DNA of 64,000 nt from Mycolicibacterium novocastrense (GCF_001570485.1 NZ_BCTA01000036.1:62001-126000), one strand, 5' to 3'; positions 1-11,477 are shown, counted from the stretch's first letter. Made by a program: numbers and translations. Notes: generated by a model from the sequence alone, not told the origin.

Positions 1-687
1 AGCGTCTCCAGGGCGCGTCTCGTCGGTTCCCTGGCGGCGATTGTGATTCTCGTCGCAGTTGCGTTGCTGGTCCCGATGCCGACCGCCGTGCAGTTGCGTG
101 ACTGGGCCACCTCGGCCGGGCCGTGGTTTCCGCTGGCGTTCTTGGCCGCCCACATCGTGGTGACGGTGTTCCCGTTTCCGCGCACGGCGTTCACGCTGGG
201 TGCGGGCCTGCTCTTCGGGCCGGTGCTGGGGATTCCGCTGGCGGTGACGGCGGCGACGATCAGCGCGGTCATCGCGGTGCTGCTCGTGCGCGCGGTGGGT
301 CTGCGACTGGACCGGGCGGTGCGCCACCCGCGAATCGAGTCCGTCAACGCGCGGCTACGCGAACGCGGGTGGCCGACGGTGCTGTCGATGCGGCTGATTC
401 CCGCCGTGCCGTTCGCCGTGCTCAACTACGCCGCCGGCGTGTCGTCGGTGCGCGTGCTGCCGTACGCGCTGGCCACCCTGGCGGGACTGGTGCCGGGCAC
501 CGCGGCGGTGGTGATCCTCGGTGACGCGCTCACCGGCAACGTCAGCCCCCTGCTCGTGCTGATCTCGTTCTGCACGGCCTGTTTGGGCGTGGCAGGTCTG
601 GTCTACGAGGTCCGCGTGCACCGGCGTCATCAGCGCGAGCGGACCATCGCACCGGAGGCCGAAGAGGCGCTCCGCCTGACGCGGTGA
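1..687 (+). CDS. TVP38/TMEM64 (SNARE-associated) family membrane protein, 5' partial
   Basis: The reading frame is open from base 1, so the true start probably lies outside the window; a GTG at 43 is the first internal start. It encodes a hydrophobic polytopic inner-membrane protein of the DedA-like TVP38/TMEM64 family. The family-typical stretch runs through FPFPRTAFTLGAGLLFGP and RLIPAVPFAVLNYAAG, with several membrane spans and a charged cytoplasmic C-terminus. Its position beside the SPFH/NfeD pair corresponds to Rv1491c of M. tuberculosis. The molecular function of the family is not settled; some members act in lipid scrambling or membrane homeostasis. Family assignment is firm, precise role is not. 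Confidence 0.8.
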   Translation, partial: SVSRARLVGSLAAIVILVAVALLVPMPTAVQLRDWATSAGPWFPLAFLAAHIVVTVFPFPRTAFTLGAGLLFGPVLGIPLAVTAATISAVIAVLLVRAVGLRLDRAVRHPRIESVNARLRERGWPTVLSMRLIPAVPFAVLNYAAGVSSVRVLPYALATLAGLVPGTAAVVILGDALTGNVSPLLVLISFCTACLGVAGLVYEVRVHRRHQRERTIAPEAEEALRLTR

Positions 688-694
688 GGTGCAC

Positions 695-724
695 TTGATC
701 GGGAGGGCCGGAACTTCCTACGCT
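695..724 (+). promoter_or_regulatory. Putative sigma70-type promoter for the PhyH-like gene
   Basis: TTGATC (695-700) and TACGCT (719-724) are separated by 18 nt. The -10 box ends 11 nt before the ATG at 736, and no Shine-Dalgarno sequence lies between, which suggests a leaderless or very short-leader transcript. This is inference from sequence only. Confidence 0.45.
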
Positions 725-735
725 GTTTTGCACAC

Positions 736-1932
736 ATGAGTGTCGACGTACGAACGAGGGTCGACGGCGAGCCCGCGCTTATTGAGCCCGCCGAATTCTT
801 CGAGGCCACACTCCCGCGACTGTTCGTCGACTCGAACGAACGGCTCGCGCCGTCGCTTCAGCAGCGGCCGCCGCGACCGCTGACCGTTTCGGTAGACGAT
901 CAACGCTGGACTCTCGGCGTCGACGGCCGGCGCATGACATGCGCGAGAGGGGCGGCGACCGGCACGGAATTGCGCATCGACGCAGAGCAGCTGGCGGCGC
1001 TGGTCAACGACCAGGTCACCCCGATGGGATGGCTGACCACCGGCACCTTGCAGATCGCCGGGCAACTGTCCGACGTTCTGGACTGGTGGCTCCTGCTGCG
1101 AGCCGCACTCGACAGCACGACCCCTCATGTCAACGGCGCCGTCGTCTTCAAGGATCGCGACGGCGAGCAACTGGACCTGAAACACTGCTACACCCCGGAC
1201 GATCCAGCCGACGAGATGGCCTGGTTCCTCGAACAAGCCGGCTACCTGCACATCAGGGGCATGTTCAGCCAGGCGGAGATGGCCGCCGTCTCGACCGAAA
1301 TGGATCTTGCCGCACCGCGCTACTTCGAAGGCGACGGGCGTTCGTGGTGGGCCACCCTCGAGGACGGGAGCAGCGCGCTGGTCCGGATGCAGGGGTTCGA
1401 TGCGGAATCTCGAACAGCCGCTGAGCTCGTCGCTGACGAACGCCTCTTGGGAATCGGTGGGTTGACCGGTGACGGCCACGTCTTCAGCGGGTGGGAAGGC
1501 AAACGCCTCGAGGCGCTTTTCAAGCCGCTCGGCGTCACACGGGGGATTTCAGATGTCCCCTGGCACAAGGATTGTGCCCTCGGCCGGCACAGTTATGACT
1601 GCTGTGGGCTGACGGTCGGCATCTCAGTGACCGCGGGCGGTGCCACGTCGGGCCAGCTGCGCGTCGTCGCCGGTTCGCATCGAGCCCTCGTGTGGCCGGC
1701 ACCCAGCCTCCAACCGGGTCTCGACCTTCCCGTCGTCGATCTGGCCACCGAGGCCGGCGATGTCACCGTCCACCTGTCGTGCACGTTGCACATGGCCCAG
1801 CCACCGGTAGAACGGGATCGGCGGGTGATGTACACCAGCTTCAGCCTTCCGACAATCGACACCCACGCCCAGGTCGGCCGTCAGCAGGTGAAGCGGATGG
1901 CCGACGCGGCGCCGCTGAACACGAGCCAGTGA
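736..1932 (+). CDS. Phytanoyl-CoA dioxygenase (PhyH)-like Fe(II)/2-oxoglutarate oxygenase with N-terminal SCP2-like region
   Basis: This 398-residue protein has two parts. Residues about 45-130 resemble an SCP2-type lipid-carrier fold (the run GWLTTGTLQIAGQLSDVL is typical). Residues about 155-375 look like a PhyH-type 2-oxoglutarate oxygenase. A candidate iron facial triad is visible: H277 and D279 in PWHKDC and a distal H352 in CTLHMAQP, followed by arginines (R362/R363) suited to 2-oxoglutarate binding. The family hydroxylates lipids or small molecules; the substrate here is unknown. The SCP2-like part suggests an acyl or sterol ligand, which is inference. The gene is transcribed towards the convergent SPFH gene and has no counterpart at this locus in M. 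tuberculosis. The ATG start is favoured by the -10 box just upstream. Confidence 0.7.
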   Translation: MSVDVRTRVDGEPALIEPAEFFEATLPRLFVDSNERLAPSLQQRPPRPLTVSVDDQRWTLGVDGRRMTCARGAATGTELRIDAEQLAALVNDQVTPMGWLTTGTLQIAGQLSDVLDWWLLLRAALDSTTPHVNGAVVFKDRDGEQLDLKHCYTPDDPADEMAWFLEQAGYLHIRGMFSQAEMAAVSTEMDLAAPRYFEGDGRSWWATLEDGSSALVRMQGFDAESRTAAELVADERLLGIGGLTGDGHVFSGWEGKRLEALFKPLGVTRGISDVPWHKDCALGRHSYDCCGLTVGISVTAGGATSGQLRVVAGSHRALVWPAPSLQPGLDLPVVDLATEAGDVTVHLSCTLHMAQPPVERDRRVMYTSFSLPTIDTHAQVGRQQVKRMADAAPLNTSQ

Positions 1933-1938
1933 GCCCGG

Positions 1939-3147
1939 TCAGCGGGAGTGCGCCCCGCCGCCGGATTCGCGTTCCTGCGGCGCGGGATTCGGCTGCTGCT
2001 GGCCGATTCCGGGAAACGACGGCGGTGGGGTGACGGCCGCGGGACCGTCCACCGACGTGCGCGCCTCGGCTTCGGCCTTCGCCACGGCGCGGGCGATCTC
2101 GGGATCGGTCTCGGTGTTGAACCAGTCGGCGACCTCGTCGTCGTCATCCTTGACCGGCACGTCGTCGACCGGCGACGGCGTGTAGCGGAACACGCCGTCC
2201 TCCCCCGGCGCCCCGAGTAGCTTGGTGAAACCCTGTAGCGCCGAACCGAAGTCGCTGGGCACCAACCAGACCTTGTTCGCCTCACCCTTGGCCATCTGGG
2301 GCAGGGTCTGCAGGTACTGGTAGGCCAGCATCTCCGGCGTAGGCCGGCCCGCCTTGATGGCCGCGAACGTCTTCTCGATGGCCTTGGCCTGGCCCTGGGC
2401 CTGCAGGTAGGCGGCGGCGCGTTCGCCTTGGGCGCGCAACATGCGCGACTGGCGGTCGGCCTCGGCGGCCAGGATCGCGGCCTGCTTGGCGCCCTCGGCT
2501 GCCAGGATCTGGGCCTGCTTCTGGCCCTCGGCCTGTTTGATGGCCGATTCCCGGTTGCCTTCGGCGGTCAGGATCATCGCGCGCTTCTCGCGGTCGGCGC
2601 GCATCTGCTTTTCCATCGAATCCTGGATCGACGGTGGTGGGTCGATGCTGCGCAGTTCGACGCGCGCCACCCGCAGACCCCACCGGTTGGTGGCCTCGTC
2701 GAGCACGCCGCGCAACGCCGTGTTGATCTGGTCGCGCGAGGTCAGCGTCTGCTCCAGCGTCATGCCGCCGACGAGGTTGCGCAGCGTGGTCGTGGTCAGC
2801 TGCTCGACGCCGACGATGTAGTTGCTGATCTGGTAGACGGCGGCCTGCGGATTGGTCACCTGGAAGTAGACCACCGTGTCGATCTGCACGGTCAGGTTGT
2901 CCTCGGTGATCACCGGCTGCGGCGGGAAGGACACCACCCGCTCGCGCAGGTCCACCCGGGCGCGGATCCGGTCGATGAACGGCAGCAGCAGCGTCAGCTG
3001 ACCGGACACTGTCTTGCTGTAGCGACCCAGCCGCTCGATGACCGCGGCCTCGGCCTGCGGTATCAGCGCGATCGACTTCGCGACGATGATGGCGGCGAAC
3101 ACCACCAGCACGCCGACGAGCACCAGGCCCGCGACGGCACCATCCAT
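1939..3147 (-). CDS. SPFH/band 7 (stomatin-like) membrane protein, Rv1488-type
   Basis: A 402-residue protein with an N-terminal membrane anchor (residues about 5-28), an SPFH/band 7 domain (about 30-185, including AEAAVIERLGRYSKT), then a long Ala/Glu/Gln-rich coiled coil (about 190-270) built from repeats such as AILAAEAD. The C-terminus is polar and probably disordered. Such proteins oligomerise on membranes and organise microdomains or regulate membrane proteases. It lies 30 nt downstream of the NfeD gene on the same strand, the classic NfeD-stomatin operon. The ORF convergent to it, PhyH, ends 6 nt away. Homologous in position and architecture to Rv1488. Confidence 0.9.
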   Translation of the reverse strand: MDGAVAGLVLVGVLVVFAAIIVAKSIALIPQAEAAVIERLGRYSKTVSGQLTLLLPFIDRIRARVDLRERVVSFPPQPVITEDNLTVQIDTVVYFQVTNPQAAVYQISNYIVGVEQLTTTTLRNLVGGMTLEQTLTSRDQINTALRGVLDEATNRWGLRVARVELRSIDPPPSIQDSMEKQMRADREKRAMILTAEGNRESAIKQAEGQKQAQILAAEGAKQAAILAAEADRQSRMLRAQGERAAAYLQAQGQAKAIEKTFAAIKAGRPTPEMLAYQYLQTLPQMAKGEANKVWLVPSDFGSALQGFTKLLGAPGEDGVFRYTPSPVDDVPVKDDDDEVADWFNTETDPEIARAVAKAEAEARTSVDGPAAVTPPPSFPGIGQQQPNPAPQERESGGGAHSR

Positions 3148-3177
3148 GACGATTCCTTCCCTCGTACCCAGTGAGTC

Positions 3178-3609
3178 CTAGGCGAGCCTCTGGACGACGG
3201 CGGTGGCACCGTCGATCTGCACGACGGTCACCTGGTCGCCCGGTTCGTAGACATCGTTCTCGTTGAGGGGGCGCGCGGTCCAGACTTCGCCGTCGAGCTT
3301 CACCTGGCCCTCGTGCTGGGCCACCCGGTCGAGCACCAGCGCGCTCTTGCCCTCGAGCGCCTTGGCCGGATCGGGTAGGCCGCCGCCGGCCTGGAAATGC
3401 CTGCGCAGCGCGGGCCGCACGAGCACGAGCAACAGGATGGACACGACGGCGAACACTGCGCCGTGGACCCACAGGTCGTCGAAGATCAGGCTCGACCCGG
3501 CGGCGGCCAGCGCCCCGCCGCCGAGCATGAGCAGGAACAGGTCGCCGGTCAGTGCCTCGGCACCGGCGAGCGCCAGCGCGGCAATCAACCAAATCAGCGC
3601 AGCGGGCAT
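3178..3609 (-). CDS. NfeD-like membrane protein, Rv1487-type
   Basis: A 143-residue short NfeD protein: two to three transmembrane helices in residues 1-70, then a soluble OB-fold domain (about 85-143) with the family-typical [18 protein letters not shown] segment. It is the upstream partner of the SPFH gene and likely forms a membrane complex with it. The ATG at 3609 follows a TAGGGT box (3616-3621, minus strand) by 6 nt with no Shine-Dalgarno, suggesting a leaderless start. It lacks the N-terminal ClpP-like protease domain seen in long NfeD proteins. Function beyond partnership with SPFH proteins is not established. Confidence 0.88.
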   Translation of the reverse strand: MPAALIWLIAALALAGAEALTGDLFLLMLGGGALAAAGSSLIFDDLWVHGAVFAVVSILLLVLVRPALRRHFQAGGGLPDPAKALEGKSALVLDRVAQHEGQVKLDGEVWTARPLNENDVYEPGDQVTVVQIDGATAVVQRLA

Positions 3610-3615
3610 GACACC

Positions 3616-3660
3616 ACCCTATCGTCGTGTCCGACCGGCTGCGGGCGTAACAACTACACT
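3616..3660. promoter_or_regulatory. Divergent promoter region between nfeD and the 3670 gene
   Basis: Two back-to-back -10-like boxes are visible: TAGGGT on the minus strand (3616-3621), 6 nt from the nfeD ATG, and TACACT on the plus strand (3655-3660), 9 nt from the ATG at 3670. Neither start has a ribosome-binding site, so both genes may be leaderless. No convincing -35 boxes were seen. Confidence 0.45.
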
Positions 3661-3669
3661 TCGAACATC

Positions 3670-4518
3670 ATGTGGTGTCCCAGTGTTTCGCTGTCGGTGT
3701 GGGCCAATGCCTGGTTAGCGGGCGTGGCCGCCCCCGACGATGTGCTCGACGCGCTATCGCATTGGGCGCCAAAGCATTCCGTAACCGCCTATGATTCGGT
3801 GGCGGCCGGCGCGACCGGTTTGCCCTGGCCCGATCTGGTGGATACGGGCGCGGTGTCGCTGTTGCAGACGCTGCGCACCGCCGCCGGTCCCGGCCTGACC
3901 GAACCGCCGATCGGCCTGGCGCTGCCGGTCCCCGGCGACGTCCGGGGTCTACCCGCGGGCACCCAGTTCCAGCGCGACGCGGTGACGGCGGGTGAAGCCA
4001 TCGTCGTCTCCGGTCCGGGGTCGATCGGCCTCGTGCCCGACTTCGAATACGACGAATTCGATGACGAGGACGAGTTCGACCGCGACCCGTGCGGGCTGTC
4101 GTGGACGGTGTACTCGATACCCGATGCGTCCACGTCCGCCGGATACGGCGACCTGGCCGAGGCGGAGTACGCGCTACGGTCGGCGGTCCGCTCGGCGGCC
4201 GACGCGCTCGGGGCACTGCGTGCCGGCGCGGCCGAGATCGACGTGGAGGATCCCCGCGGACTGGTCGAGCAGACGCTGGAATCCACCCGCATGCACCGCC
4301 TTCCCGACCACGCGCCGCACCGGGCGGCGCGCGTGCTGGAGAACGCCGCGCACGTCGACGCGATCATCTCGGTCAGCGCCGGGCTCATACCGATCGGGCT
4401 GCACAGCTCCGCTGAGGTGCAGATCGCCAACGACGCGCTGCGGCCGCTGTCGACCGTGGTGCGCTCGGCGCGACTGGCCGCGATCGACGCGGTTCTGCAT
4501 TCGGCCTGGCAGGGCTAA
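3670..4518 (+). CDS. Conserved mycobacterial hypothetical protein, Rv1486c-type
   Basis: A 282-residue protein of unknown function, in the position of Rv1486c. No catalytic motif or membrane segment is recognisable. It has a strongly acidic patch at residues 124-139 ([16 protein letters not shown]) and an alanine-rich C-terminal half that looks helical. The ATG at 3670 was chosen because the protein begins there in the form [15 protein letters not shown] and a TACACT box sits 9 nt upstream; the frame is also open further upstream but that stretch is antisense to nfeD. Its stop overlaps the convergent hemH stop by 4 nt. Confidence 0.75.
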   Translation: MWCPSVSLSVWANAWLAGVAAPDDVLDALSHWAPKHSVTAYDSVAAGATGLPWPDLVDTGAVSLLQTLRTAAGPGLTEPPIGLALPVPGDVRGLPAGTQFQRDAVTAGEAIVVSGPGSIGLVPDFEYDEFDDEDEFDRDPCGLSWTVYSIPDASTSAGYGDLAEAEYALRSAVRSAADALGALRAGAAEIDVEDPRGLVEQTLESTRMHRLPDHAPHRAARVLENAAHVDAIISVSAGLIPIGLHSSAEVQIANDALRPLSTVVRSARLAAIDAVLHSAWQG

Positions 4519-5504
4519 CCACAGGCCGGCGTACAGACCACGCCGTCGACCGAATACCCCTGCAGCGGCGGTGGATTCGTTCCGGAAACCCGTACGGGGT
4601 CCCGGCCGTCGCGTAACTCGGCGAGCAGCTCGGCGGCGACCCGCGCGAGATCCGCGTTGGGCGTCGCCGCCCTCGCGAAGCCCATTCCGGCTGCTTCGGC
4701 CTGTTCGCGCAGTTCGTGGTCGAGGTCCCACACCACCTCGATGTGGTCGGCGACAAAACCGATCGGGCAGACGATGACGGCTGTGGCGCCGTTCTCGGCG
4801 AGGGACGAAAGATGGTCGCCCACATCGGGTTCCAGCCACGGCACCTGCGGCGGCCCGGAGCGCGACTGCCACACCTGGTCGTAATCGTCGTATCCGGCCG
4901 CGGCCGCCACCAGCGCCGAGGCATACCCGACCTGTCGCTCGTAAAGCTCAGTGCCGCAGCGCGACCGCGCGGCCAACGGAATCGAGTGCGCGGTGAACAC
5001 CAGGCGGGCATCCTCCGGCACCGTCGCTGCCGCAGCCGTGATCGCGTCGGCGAACATCTGGACGAACAGCGGATGGTCGAAGTACTGACGCAGTTTGATC
5101 AGCTGCGGGGCCGAGGCACCCGCCGCCTGCCGCCCCCGCGCGATGTCCTCGACGTACTGCGTACAACTCGAGTAGCCGCCCCACGCGGACGTGGTGAACA
5201 CCGCCGCACGGCGCACCCCGTCGTCGCGCATCGCGGTCACGGTGTCCTCGACGTAGGGCTCCCAGTTGCGGTTGCCGAAGTACACGGGAACGTCGACGTA
5301 GCTGCGCAGCCGCTCGATCACCGCCCGGTTGATGCCGTTGATCGGTGAGACGCCGCCGAAATGCAGGTAGTGCTCGGCGACATCCGCCAACCGCTCCGGC
5401 GGGATGCCACGGCCGCGGGTGACGTTCTCCAGGAACGGAATCACGTCGTCGGGACGCTCCGGCCCGCCGAAGGAGAGCAGCAGGACGGCGTCGAACTCGG
5501 TCAC
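4515..5504 (-). CDS. hemH: Ferrochelatase (coproporphyrin III/protoporphyrin chelatase), HemH
   Basis: A 329-residue ferrochelatase that inserts iron into a porphyrin in haem synthesis; actinobacterial enzymes are coproporphyrin ferrochelatases. Visible features are the N-terminal [13 protein letters not shown], the [12 protein letters not shown] loop, the VFTAHSIP motif bearing the active-site histidine, and [18 protein letters not shown]. Cysteines at C114 and in the C-terminal CTPAC may relate to the [2Fe-2S] cluster reported for the M. tuberculosis enzyme, although I cannot confirm the ligand set. The GTG at 5504 overlaps the inhA stop (GTGA), so it is the third gene of fabG1-inhA-hemH and is probably translationally coupled. 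Confidence 0.93.
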   Translation of the reverse strand: MTEFDAVLLLSFGGPERPDDVIPFLENVTRGRGIPPERLADVAEHYLHFGGVSPINGINRAVIERLRSYVDVPVYFGNRNWEPYVEDTVTAMRDDGVRRAAVFTTSAWGGYSSCTQYVEDIARGRQAAGASAPQLIKLRQYFDHPLFVQMFADAITAAAATVPEDARLVFTAHSIPLAARSRCGTELYERQVGYASALVAAAAGYDDYDQVWQSRSGPPQVPWLEPDVGDHLSSLAENGATAVIVCPIGFVADHIEVVWDLDHELREQAEAAGMGFARAATPNADLARVAAELLAELRDGRDPVRVSGTNPPPLQGYSVDGVVCTPACG

Positions 5505-6310
5505 AACAACTGCGTGCTGGCGCCGCCGTCGGCGTAGATCACGGTGCCGGTGGTGGCCGGCAGCCAGTCCGACAGCAGGGCGCACACCGTCTTGGCGACC
5601 GGCGTGGGGTCCTTCATGTCCCAGCCGACCGGTGCGCGCTGATCCCAGCCTTCTTCGAGCAACCGCATCTGCTCACCGGCCTCGGCGCCGAGCGCACCGC
5701 CGACGATCGCACTCATCGCCAGCGTGCGGATCGGTCCGGCCGCCACGAGATTGGAGCGCACACCGTACGGTCCGGCTTCGCGCGCGACGAAACGGTTCAC
5801 CGACTCGAGCGCACTCTTGGCGACCGTCATCCAGTTGTAGGCGGGCATCGCGCGGGTCGGGTCGAAGTCCATGCCGACGATGCTGCCGCCGCGGTTCATG
5901 ATGGGCAGCGTCGCCTTCGCCAGCGAGGCGTACGAATAGGCCGAGATGTGAATGCCTTTGGCGACGTCCTCGTAGGGCGCGTCGAAGAACGGGTTGATGC
6001 CCATGCCCGACTGCGGCATGAAGCCGATCGAGTGCACCACGCCGTCGATCTTGTTGCCCTCGCCGATCACCCCGGTGATGCGCTCGGCCAGCGTGTCGAG
6101 GTGCTCGTCGTTCTGCACGTCGAGTTCCAACAGCGGCGCCGGGTTGGGCAGCCGGTCGGCGATCCGCTGGATCAGCTTCAGCCGGTTGAATCCGGTCAGC
6201 ACCAACTCGGCGCCCGACTCCTGGGCGACCTTGGCGATGTGGAACGCGATCGACGAGTCGGTGATGATCCCCGTGACGAGGATGCGCTTGCCTTCGAGCA
6301 AACCGGTCAT
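5501..6310 (-). CDS. inhA: NADH-dependent enoyl-[ACP] reductase InhA (FAS-II)
   Basis: A 269-residue short-chain dehydrogenase that reduces the trans-2-enoyl-ACP double bond in mycolic acid elongation; it is the isoniazid/ethionamide target. Length and sequence match M. tuberculosis InhA closely. Catalytic Y158 and K165 (in [13 protein letters not shown]) are present, as is S94 in VVHSIGF and I16 and I21 in the NAD-binding loop, so the positions commonly mutated in isoniazid resistance have the susceptible residues. It lies 29 nt downstream of fabG1, with an AAGGAGAG Shine-Dalgarno sequence before the ATG at 6310, and its stop overlaps hemH. Confidence 0.98.
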   Translation of the reverse strand: MTGLLEGKRILVTGIITDSSIAFHIAKVAQESGAELVLTGFNRLKLIQRIADRLPNPAPLLELDVQNDEHLDTLAERITGVIGEGNKIDGVVHSIGFMPQSGMGINPFFDAPYEDVAKGIHISAYSYASLAKATLPIMNRGGSIVGMDFDPTRAMPAYNWMTVAKSALESVNRFVAREAGPYGVRSNLVAAGPIRTLAMSAIVGGALGAEAGEQMRLLEEGWDQRAPVGWDMKDPTPVAKTVCALLSDWLPATTGTVIYADGGASTQLL

Positions 6311-6339
6311 GTGAAAGTCCCTCTCCTTCGCGAAAAGAT

Positions 6340-7149
<810 letters not shown>

Positions 7150-7166
7150 CTAAGAAATCGCCTTAG
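7150..7166. promoter_or_regulatory. Inverted repeat CTAAG-N7-CTTAG in the fabG1-inhA promoter
   Basis: CTAAG (7150-7154) and CTTAG (7162-7166) are perfect inverted repeats in an AT-rich patch. A possible minus-strand -10 (GATAGG, 7129-7134) would place the -35 inside this element, so it is a candidate operator. The stem is too short and AT-rich for a good terminator of the upstream VWA gene. Confidence 0.35.
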
Positions 7167-7179
7167 TGAACGGGTGCGC

Positions 7180-8190
7180 TCACAGCGGTAGCCGGCGGTT
7201 GATCAGCAGGGCGGCCACCGCCGCCACGGCCGCGAACAGGGCACCGAGCCGGAGCCAGCCGGTGGTCGCCTCACCTCGCACGGTCTCGTACCCGATCTGG
7301 TCCTGGAGGGTGTCGTAGACCTTGTTCAGCTCGTCGAGGTTGGACGCGGTATAGGCCTCGCCGCCGGAGAGCTGGGCGATCTTCTCCATGCCCTCGTCGT
7401 CGACGGGCACCGGGACCCGCTCGTTGTTCACCTCGACCGACCCGTTCGGCGTGCCGAACGAGATCGTCGAGACCGGCACACCCTGATCTTTGGCGGCCCG
7501 CGCCGCGGTGAACGCGCCCTTCGGGTTGTCCGGGTTGTTCGGCACGGTTTCCTTGCCGTCGGAGAACAACACGATGTGCGCAGGCGGTGGCGTATCGCCG
7601 CCACCGATGACGGCGCCGACGGTGGAGATCGACGACAGAGCGGTGAAGATGGCCTCACCGGTCGCAGTCTTGTCGGCCACCTGCAGATTCTCGATGGCGC
7701 GCCGGCTCGCGTCGCGGTTGGTGGTGGGCGAGACCAGAACGTTGGCGGTTCCGGCATAGGCGATGACTCCGAGGTTGATACCCGGCGTCAGCTCGTCGAC
7801 GAACCTCTTCGACGCCTCCTGGGCGGCGGCCAGGCGGCTCGGTTCGACGTCGGTGGCGCGCATCGACTGGGAGACGTCGATGGCCAGCACCACCACCGCG
7901 CGGTTGCGGGGAAGGCGCTGGTCGTGGGTGGGCCCGGCCAGGGCGATGGTGCACAGCAGCAGCGAGATCGCCAGCAGTGCCGCGGGCACGTGACGCAGCG
8001 GACTGGGCCGATGGGGCGCGACGCTGTCGAGCAGTTCGGTGTTGGCGAAGCGCTGCAACCGCTTTCGCCGGGCGATCTGGGCTGCGGCGTACAGCCCGGC
8101 CAGCACCAGCAGGACCACCAGGAACAGAAGGAACCACCAGATGTGCTGAAAACCGGTGAGCGACAGCGGTCCCAGCAGTGGAATCGTCAT
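7180..8190 (-). CDS. VWA-domain membrane protein (Rv1481-type), copy 1
   Basis: A 336-residue protein with an N-terminal helix pair (about 12-38 and 68-86), a von Willebrand A domain (about 95-300) and a C-terminal transmembrane helix (about 313-332), so the VWA domain is probably extracytoplasmic. The MIDAS metal motif DVSQS is intact, with the later LFSDGKE aspartate. It is the last gene of the moxR1-DUF58-VWA-VWA cluster, just upstream of fabG1. MoxR AAA+ ATPases with VWA proteins are thought to act as chaperones that mature or activate specific complexes; the target here is unknown. It is a tandem paralogue of the next gene. Confidence 0.88.
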   Translation of the reverse strand: MTIPLLGPLSLTGFQHIWWFLLFLVVLLVLAGLYAAAQIARRKRLQRFANTELLDSVAPHRPSPLRHVPAALLAISLLLCTIALAGPTHDQRLPRNRAVVVLAIDVSQSMRATDVEPSRLAAAQEASKRFVDELTPGINLGVIAYAGTANVLVSPTTNRDASRRAIENLQVADKTATGEAIFTALSSISTVGAVIGGGDTPPPAHIVLFSDGKETVPNNPDNPKGAFTAARAAKDQGVPVSTISFGTPNGSVEVNNERVPVPVDDEGMEKIAQLSGGEAYTASNLDELNKVYDTLQDQIGYETVRGEATTGWLRLGALFAAVAAVAALLINRRLPL

Positions 8191-8213
8191 GTCAGATCGT
8201 CATCCCTTGCGAA

Positions 8214-9221
8214 TCAGTTCGGCAGACGACGGTTGATGAACAGGGCCGCCAGCGTCGCCATGGCGAGCGCCAGTGTTCCCAGCCGCAGCCACCCCACGCT
8301 CGCATCGCCACGGATCGTCTCGTAGCCGATCTGCTGCTGAAGGTTGGCGTAGACCTCTCGCAGCTGTTGAAGGCTCGACGCGGTGAACGCCTCACCGCCG
8401 GACAGGTCGGCGATCTTCTTGAGCATCTCGTCGTCGACCGGTACGGGCTGGCGCTGGTCGTTGATCTCGACATAGCCGTACGGCGTGCCGAACGAGATCG
8501 TCGAGATCGGCACCCCCTGCTCCTTGGCGGTGCGGGCCGCAGTGTAGGCGCCCTTGGGGTTGTCCGGGTTCGACGGCACGGTCTCCTTGCCGTCGGAGAA
8601 CAACACGATGCGCGCCGGCGGGGGTTCGTCGCCGCCGCCGATGACCGCTCCGACGGTGGCGATCGCCTGCAGCGCCGTGAAGATGCCCTCACCGGTCGCC
8701 GTGCGGTCGGCGAACTGCAGTTTGTCGATCGCGGCCTTGGTGGCCTCCCGGCCCGTGGTCGGCGACACCAGGACGGTCGCCGTGCCGGCATAGGAGATCA
8801 ACCCCAGATTGATGCCGGGGGTGAGTTCGTCGGCGAACTGCTTGGACGCCTCCTGCGCGGCCGCCATCCGGTTCGGGGCGACGTCGGTGGCCCGCATCGA
8901 CTGCGAGACGTCCATCACGAGCATCACCACCGCGCGGTTGCGCGGGATGCGGACGTCGTGCGTCGGGCCGGCCATCGCCACCGTCAGCAACACCAGGCCG
9001 ATGACGAGCAGGATCGCGGGCACGTGCCGCCAGCGCGAAGGACGTTTGGGCGCAACGCTTTCCAACAGCTCCATGTTGGCGAACCGCAGCATCCGCCGAT
9101 GCCGGGCCAGCTGAACCACCATGTAGAGCCCGACGATTCCGAGCACCGCGAGTAGGAACAGGAAGAACCAGGCGTTTTCGAAACCCGACAGCGTCATGGG
9201 TCCGAGCAACGGCAATGTCAT
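8214..9221 (-). CDS. VWA-domain membrane protein (Rv1481-type), copy 2
   Basis: A 335-residue paralogue of the neighbouring gene with the same architecture: two N-terminal hydrophobic helices, a VWA domain with intact DVSQS MIDAS, and a C-terminal membrane helix ending INRRLP. By eye roughly two thirds of residues match copy 1, with long identical runs such as SQSMRATDV and [15 protein letters not shown] segments. It is 23 nt upstream of copy 1 and 21 nt downstream of the DUF58 gene, so the four genes look co-transcribed. M. tuberculosis has a single gene (Rv1481) here. Confidence 0.88.
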   Translation of the reverse strand: MTLPLLGPMTLSGFENAWFFLFLLAVLGIVGLYMVVQLARHRRMLRFANMELLESVAPKRPSRWRHVPAILLVIGLVLLTVAMAGPTHDVRIPRNRAVVMLVMDVSQSMRATDVAPNRMAAAQEASKQFADELTPGINLGLISYAGTATVLVSPTTGREATKAAIDKLQFADRTATGEGIFTALQAIATVGAVIGGGDEPPPARIVLFSDGKETVPSNPDNPKGAYTAARTAKEQGVPISTISFGTPYGYVEINDQRQPVPVDDEMLKKIADLSGGEAFTASSLQQLREVYANLQQQIGYETIRGDASVGWLRLGTLALAMATLAALFINRRLPN

Positions 9222-9242
9222 GTGCGCCTAATCATCTCGATA

Positions 9243-10186
9243 TCAGGCGTGGCCCGCCAGCGCGCCACGCCTGCGGTTGGCGACGAACCGGACGACGTCG
9301 GCGATCCAATCGCGGTCGGTGCGCAGCGTCAGCAGCGGTGCATCGCATCGCCGCAACGTCCTGGCCACCTCCGCGCGGTGCGCCGCGGCCGCCCGCTCGA
9401 AGTCGTCGCGCAACTGTTCGTCGATGGTGAACTCACGGGTCGCCCCGGTCTCGGCATCCTGCAGCACCACTTCGCCGACCGCAGGCAGTTCGACGTCGCG
9501 CGGGTCGAGTACTTCGATTCCGAGCACCTCGTGGCGCCCCGCGATCGCCCGCAGCGGCCGCATCCAGTTGATCGGCCCGAGGAAGTCGCTGATGATCACG
9601 GCCATCCCGCGGCGGCGCTCGGGTCTGCGCAGCGCGTCGATCGCCGCGGCAAGGTCACCGCGGACACCGGCGGGCGCCTTGGGCATCGTGGCGATGGCGC
9701 GCAACATCTCCTGCTCGTGCATCCGGCCCGACAGCGCGGGCACCCGCCGCATGGTGTCGCCGTTGGCGATGATCGCACCGATCCGGTTACCGCCCCCGCT
9801 GTTGAGGAACGTGATCGCCGCGGCGGCGGCCACCGCGAGATCGCGCTTCTCGCAACCGGTTGTGCCGAAGTCGAGGCTGGCCGACATATCGATCACGAGC
9901 CAGGTCTCGAGTTCGCGGTCGGCGATCATCTGCCGCACGTGCGGATGCGTGGTGCGCGCCGTGACCGACCAATCCATCCGGCGCACATCGTCGCCGGGCT
10001 GGTAGAGCCGCGACTCCCCCGGTTCCGATCCCGGGCCGGGCAGCAGGCCGAGGTGGTCGCCGTGCAGCACGCCGTCGAGCTTGCGCCGCACCGTCAACTC
10101 GAGCTTGCGCAGCGCCGCGCTCAGTGCGGGGTCACGGATCTCGCCGCGCTTCAGCGACGGCAGATCAACGGAGCGCCGGGAACTGG

Positions 10187-10190
<4 letters not shown>
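9243..10190 (-). CDS. DUF58 domain protein, Rv1480-type
   Basis: A 315-residue DUF58 protein, the usual partner of MoxR ATPases. The family signature lies around residues 55-80 (YQPGDDVRRMDWSVTART) and the C-terminal two thirds have a degenerate VWA-like fold (VIDMSASLDFGT, then VIISDFLGP). No membrane segment is evident, so it is probably cytoplasmic. The GTG start at 10190 overlaps the moxR1 stop by 4 nt (GTGA), implying coupled translation and stoichiometric production with the ATPase. Confidence 0.88.
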
Positions 10191-11335
<1,145 letters not shown>

Positions 11336-11448
11336 CAACATTCCTTCCACATAACTCGCTGGTCAAAGCGGCGCAGGCCGGTCTGGGCTGCACGCTCGAC
11401 GTCAACTATTCCAGGCACGACAGAATCCGTCGACGTTGCCCGATACCT

Positions 11449-11477
11449 TCAGGTTCGGCTCAGGTTGCGCTCAGGAT
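11449..11477. promoter_or_regulatory. Triple direct repeat TCAGGTT, 11-bp period, upstream of moxR1
   Basis: TCAGGTT occurs at 11449-11455 and 11460-11466, with TCAGGAT at 11471-11477. Seven-base units spaced by 4 bp are the usual form of boxes bound by OmpR/PhoB-family response regulators such as PhoP and MtrA, although the core differs from the published PhoP consensus. The last unit overlaps the ripB stop codon. Confidence 0.45.

Noticed and set aside
7150..7166. Terminator after the VWA gene
   Set aside because: The stem is only 5 bp and AT-rich with no U-tract, and lies upstream of fabG1, so an operator is more plausible.
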